Shown piece by piece: positions 61,319 to 64,000 of a DNA stretch of 64,000 nt. The notes beneath the pieces were generated by a model. It saw only the letters and a list, made by a program, of their open reading frames with translations, ran no database searches and was not told the origin of the DNA. This DNA comes from Blastobasis lacticolella. Its lineage: Eukaryota; Arthropoda; Insecta; Lepidoptera; Blastobasidae. The DNA lies in contig LR990048.1 in the NCBI GenBank assembly GCA_905147135.1, positions 1,472,563-1,536,562 on the forward strand, in the 5' to 3' direction. The position numbers and the translations under genes were made by a program. Position 1 is the first letter of the stretch. Every line of letters starts with the position of its first letter.

Positions 61319-61546
61319 CGTGTGGTGTACGGCAAAGTAGAACAGCACCAACTCCTTACACTCGTGGGTGTCGTACAAGGCGACTAACGTTTCGAGGCAA
61401 AATATCAAGTCTCCGAAGGTTGGAAATGGGCAGCAGCGTTTTGTATTATTTATAACACTGCGATCTCCAATCCGCCTGCCAAGCATAGACAATATTTCGT
61501 GAGAGAGGCCCTAAGTCCTGCAGTTGACTGTTATGGACTGTGATGA
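61319..61546 (+). mobile_element. SINE-like family C, copy 7
   Basis: CGTGTGGTGTACGGCAAAGTAG through TCGTACAAGGCGACTAACG and CTCCAATCCGCCTGCCAAGC to GGACTGTGATGAAG. More diverged, with a gap in the AGATTATGGCAAT region. Confidence 0.75.
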
Positions 61547-61701
61547 AGTGAAACAACATGTGCTGGCGGGTCGCGTTCAAAGCTCACGAACGCAACGGTA
61601 GGGAATGATAGCAAACTTTTGCCAGCCGCAGAATCTATGGTAACAACTAACAACTAGCAAGTGAACGTGCGTTTCGCGGGTTATTTTCGTTGCGTTATCA
61701 G

Positions 61702-61792
61702 GGTCACAGTACGGCGGGCCGGCGGTGTTTACACGCTGCCCGCCCCCGTCGCGGAACACCTACATGCCATACGTAGACGCCTGGAGGAGTGA
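61702..61792 (+). other. GC-rich exon-like segment
   Basis: After TGCGTTATCAG the + strand reads VTVRRAGGVYTLPAPVAEHL then HAIRRRLEE and TGA, with GC-rich third positions. It could be a last coding exon of an unseen + strand gene inside the drk intron, or a chance frame in a CpG-rich patch. Confidence 0.18.
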
Positions 61793-61799
61793 CTACTAT

Positions 61800-63291
61800 T
61801 CCGCGACTACAAGAAATCATTTAGGGTTAAATTTCTCTACTATTTAGCCACTCAAGCGTCCGGGGCGCAAGCGTCTCACACAACCTAGTCTCACAGGTCC
61901 GCGCGCTAAATAGTAACGCTATCCGGCCGCGCATTTTCGAGAAAACAAAATTTACCATAGATGAAAAACTTCTTGTAGAACCATATAGTGATCTCTGTTT
62001 TATCACGGATTAATAATTTAATACATAACCATCTATTGACATTATGTAAAACAAATGACATCTGTCAAACTGTCAACAGGTAACAAACTTTGGGACTTTG
62101 AAAAGAAGACTTTGGGACTATTCCCTTGGACGGTTGAGAATTTTTTTTCGGGTACTACGCTTCCGGTGGACGTGTGAGTGGCTAACCAGGTCTACATTCA
62201 GTACGACATTTAAGCCATTAAGAAATGAGTGTACGCATTTCTCAAAGAGTGGCAACGCATTTTTTTTACTTTTAAAATCCACACAAGAGGATATGTAAGT
62301 ACTGTTACTATAAAAATTCGAAGTGTGGTATATAACAAATTTTTTTTATGGTTCTGAACGTGCAGATCAACGTTTTGTAGGTCTCCTAAACGTCTACTAT
62401 ACCTAGTTACAAAGCCATCGAGTATAAGGAAATTATTCTTTCTCGATGATATAGGATAACCTATGGCGCCCTTACAGTCCATAATAGACCGGACTTTCGC
62501 AGGTTTCTCGAAGGGATCCCATTCCTAAAGGGGCACAACTAGGCTGCACTCTACCAGACATTTCCTGTACATAAAGCTGTATGTAGCTCCGATTATGAAC
62601 AGTAGTTTGTACATCCACAACATATGGCGGTTTATGCACAATGACGATAAACTTATCGGGAAAGAGCATTTTGTACAAACAAGGTCACAGGAACGGAGTA
62701 CAAGAATTATGCGTCATGAATATGCAACGTCTCTTTGGATTTTACGACTGCAAGCCGTACAGCTTTCCCATCTAAACAACAGCAGACAAGTTTTTGTTTT
62801 GTGTATTACTAACGGTATTAGAGTAATCATTAGTAAAATCTAGTTTCTAGTGCAAATGAGGATCAGTCACGATTTTTGTTTAGTGTCATTTCCATTAGCA
62901 TATGATACTACATGAAGGACTGAAGGAATTTTCACGATATCTCTTTAACCAGAGAAGATACATGCGTTAGAACATTGTGCTTTTGGCGTATATTAGATAA
63001 CGTTATTGGATAACGTCATTCGATACCCGGGTCAAATCTCTGTAGGATCGGTAGGATCAACTCTCTCATACAAACACTAGACATTAAATGACAGGAAAAC
63101 CAATTAAATCTAAACATAAAACTAAACTTGACAAGCTACAGCATATTTAACTAAAGGGTCCGTCGGTCAATGCTTCCTTTGAGTAAATTTTCCTATCTTC
63201 AGTATTTAGAGTAGGTATTTTCCGTCCAGTACACCTAGCACATATGTGCCCTCGACACAAGCTCGCGCCGCGAGAGAGCGTTTGTCTCTTT
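61800..63291. other. No recognised gene
   Basis: Unique AT-rich DNA, searched on the - strand for upstream drk exons without a hit. Confidence 0.4.
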
Positions 63292-63299
63292 CTCTCAAT

Positions 63300-63718
63300 T
63301 AGGGTTGCCAACCCTACTATATAATATAGTATTCTACTATATTAGGAGTCTACCTACTATAAATTAAAAATTAAAATATAGTACGCGAAACTACTATATT
63401 TAATTAGCACAACATTTCCACTTACCGCAAATCGGAACGCGTACATAAGATCCTCAAAAGAAAAAATTTCCTGATGCAAATCGAATATTTCGGGACGATC
63501 TTGAGTCTTGACATTTGTATGTCAAACTCATGTCATATAAAACAAAACAGCTATGAAGCTCAATGTAGCAGAAAATATACATTTAAGAAATAATATAGGT
63601 ACGTAGATTTTATTTAAAAAACCTACTATATATTTTTTGATTAATTCCCTACCTACTATATTTTTATGGGTTCTAAACTCGAAAATACTATATATGGTCT
63701 AAAAAAATGGCAACCCTA
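63300..63718. mobile_element. hAT-type MITE with perfect 8-bp target duplication
   Basis: The ends TAGGGTTGCCA and TGGCAACCCTA are exact 11-bp inverted repeats, and ACTATAT/ATATAGT words continue inside both ends. It is flanked by CTCTCAAT at 63292-63299 and 63719-63726, the 8-bp size of hAT elements. 419 bp, no transposase. The interior repeats CTACTATAT several times on both strands. Confidence 0.9.
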
Positions 63719-63726
63719 CTCTCAAT

Positions 63727-64000
63727 ACTAAGACGAAAGAGATATCAATACCTACGTCGCGTTTTTTCTCGCTTATCCCGCGCGAGAGCAACTTGTGCCA
63801 GGCCTACAGGTGGCGTTAAAATTCCCATCCTGTATGCAATGTAGGTATTATCACACGCGGCGTCTACAGCATAGCTTGTCAGCGATAGCCAACAGACGTA
63901 GGATCCAAGAGGGTATTTCCATTTGTCTATTGATTTCGCAGTAATATCGGGGACATTTGTCGTTGCCGGGGAGGAGCGAGCGAATGGGGAACTCACTACA
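63727..64000. other. Right edge, no recognised gene
   Basis: CG-rich CTCGCTTATCCCGCGCGAGAG lies at 63768-63789 and resembles the CTCGCGCCGCGAGAGAGCG segment left of the MITE, so the MITE may sit inside an older inverted repeat. A - strand frame (63745-63996) has no motif. Confidence 0.3.

Noticed and set aside
63745..63996. 83-codon - strand frame at the right edge as a drk upstream exon
   Set aside because: None of the expected SH2 or N-terminal SH3 residues are present and the splice borders are poor.

Overview
The window looks like nuclear DNA of an insect, most probably a moth or butterfly (Lepidoptera). It is AT-rich, peppered with TACCTA/TAGGTA simple motifs, has small exons in long introns with GT-AG borders, and is dominated by many small dispersed repeats: tRNA-headed SINEs, SINE-like units ending in (GAT)n, MITEs and LINE tails. 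The order is inferred from this style and from the two proteins below. No prokaryotic operon, CRISPR array or rRNA was seen.

Two conserved host genes are convincing. On the + strand, six exons between 30029 and 41871 join with exact phase into a 312-residue mitochondrial carrier of the SLC25 family, closest in my judgement to uncoupling protein 4 (UCP4). On the - strand, exons 58787-58897 and 52616-52678 encode the complete C-terminal SH3 domain of drk, the insect Grb2 adaptor; its N-terminal SH3 and SH2 exons are not seen and should lie beyond the right edge. The two genes converge tail to tail across 41.9-52.6 kb. Weaker host candidates are a - strand first coding exon at 2166-2314 (gene leaving the window on the left), an orphan THAP zinc-finger exon at 15630-15706, and possible noncoding first exons of UCP4 near 26.1 and 27.1 kb.

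Mobile DNA fills most of the rest. 5434-7460 is a complete IS630/Tc1/mariner-like element with 34-bp inverted ends, TA target duplication and a DD82E-spaced transposase in which the first catalytic Asp is replaced by Gly. 23853-25199 is a hAT-type transposase fragment. 53686-56106 is a 5'-truncated LINE with an intact reverse transcriptase/RNase H frame, lying antisense in the last drk intron. Three SINE-like families (called A, B and C here) have 5, 6 and 7 copies; several copies keep target duplications, and one C is nested in a B.

The most unusual structures are: a 1.65-kb imperfect palindrome (32643-34297) with six mirrored CTCGAG-core motifs about 130-139 bp apart; two different MITE families whose paired copies each keep an open reading frame; a hAT MITE with a perfect 8-bp target duplication (63300-63718); several near-perfect hairpins; and a degenerate array of CCAAGTTG-like words around 50.5-50.7 kb. 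No clearly new multi-gene system was found.
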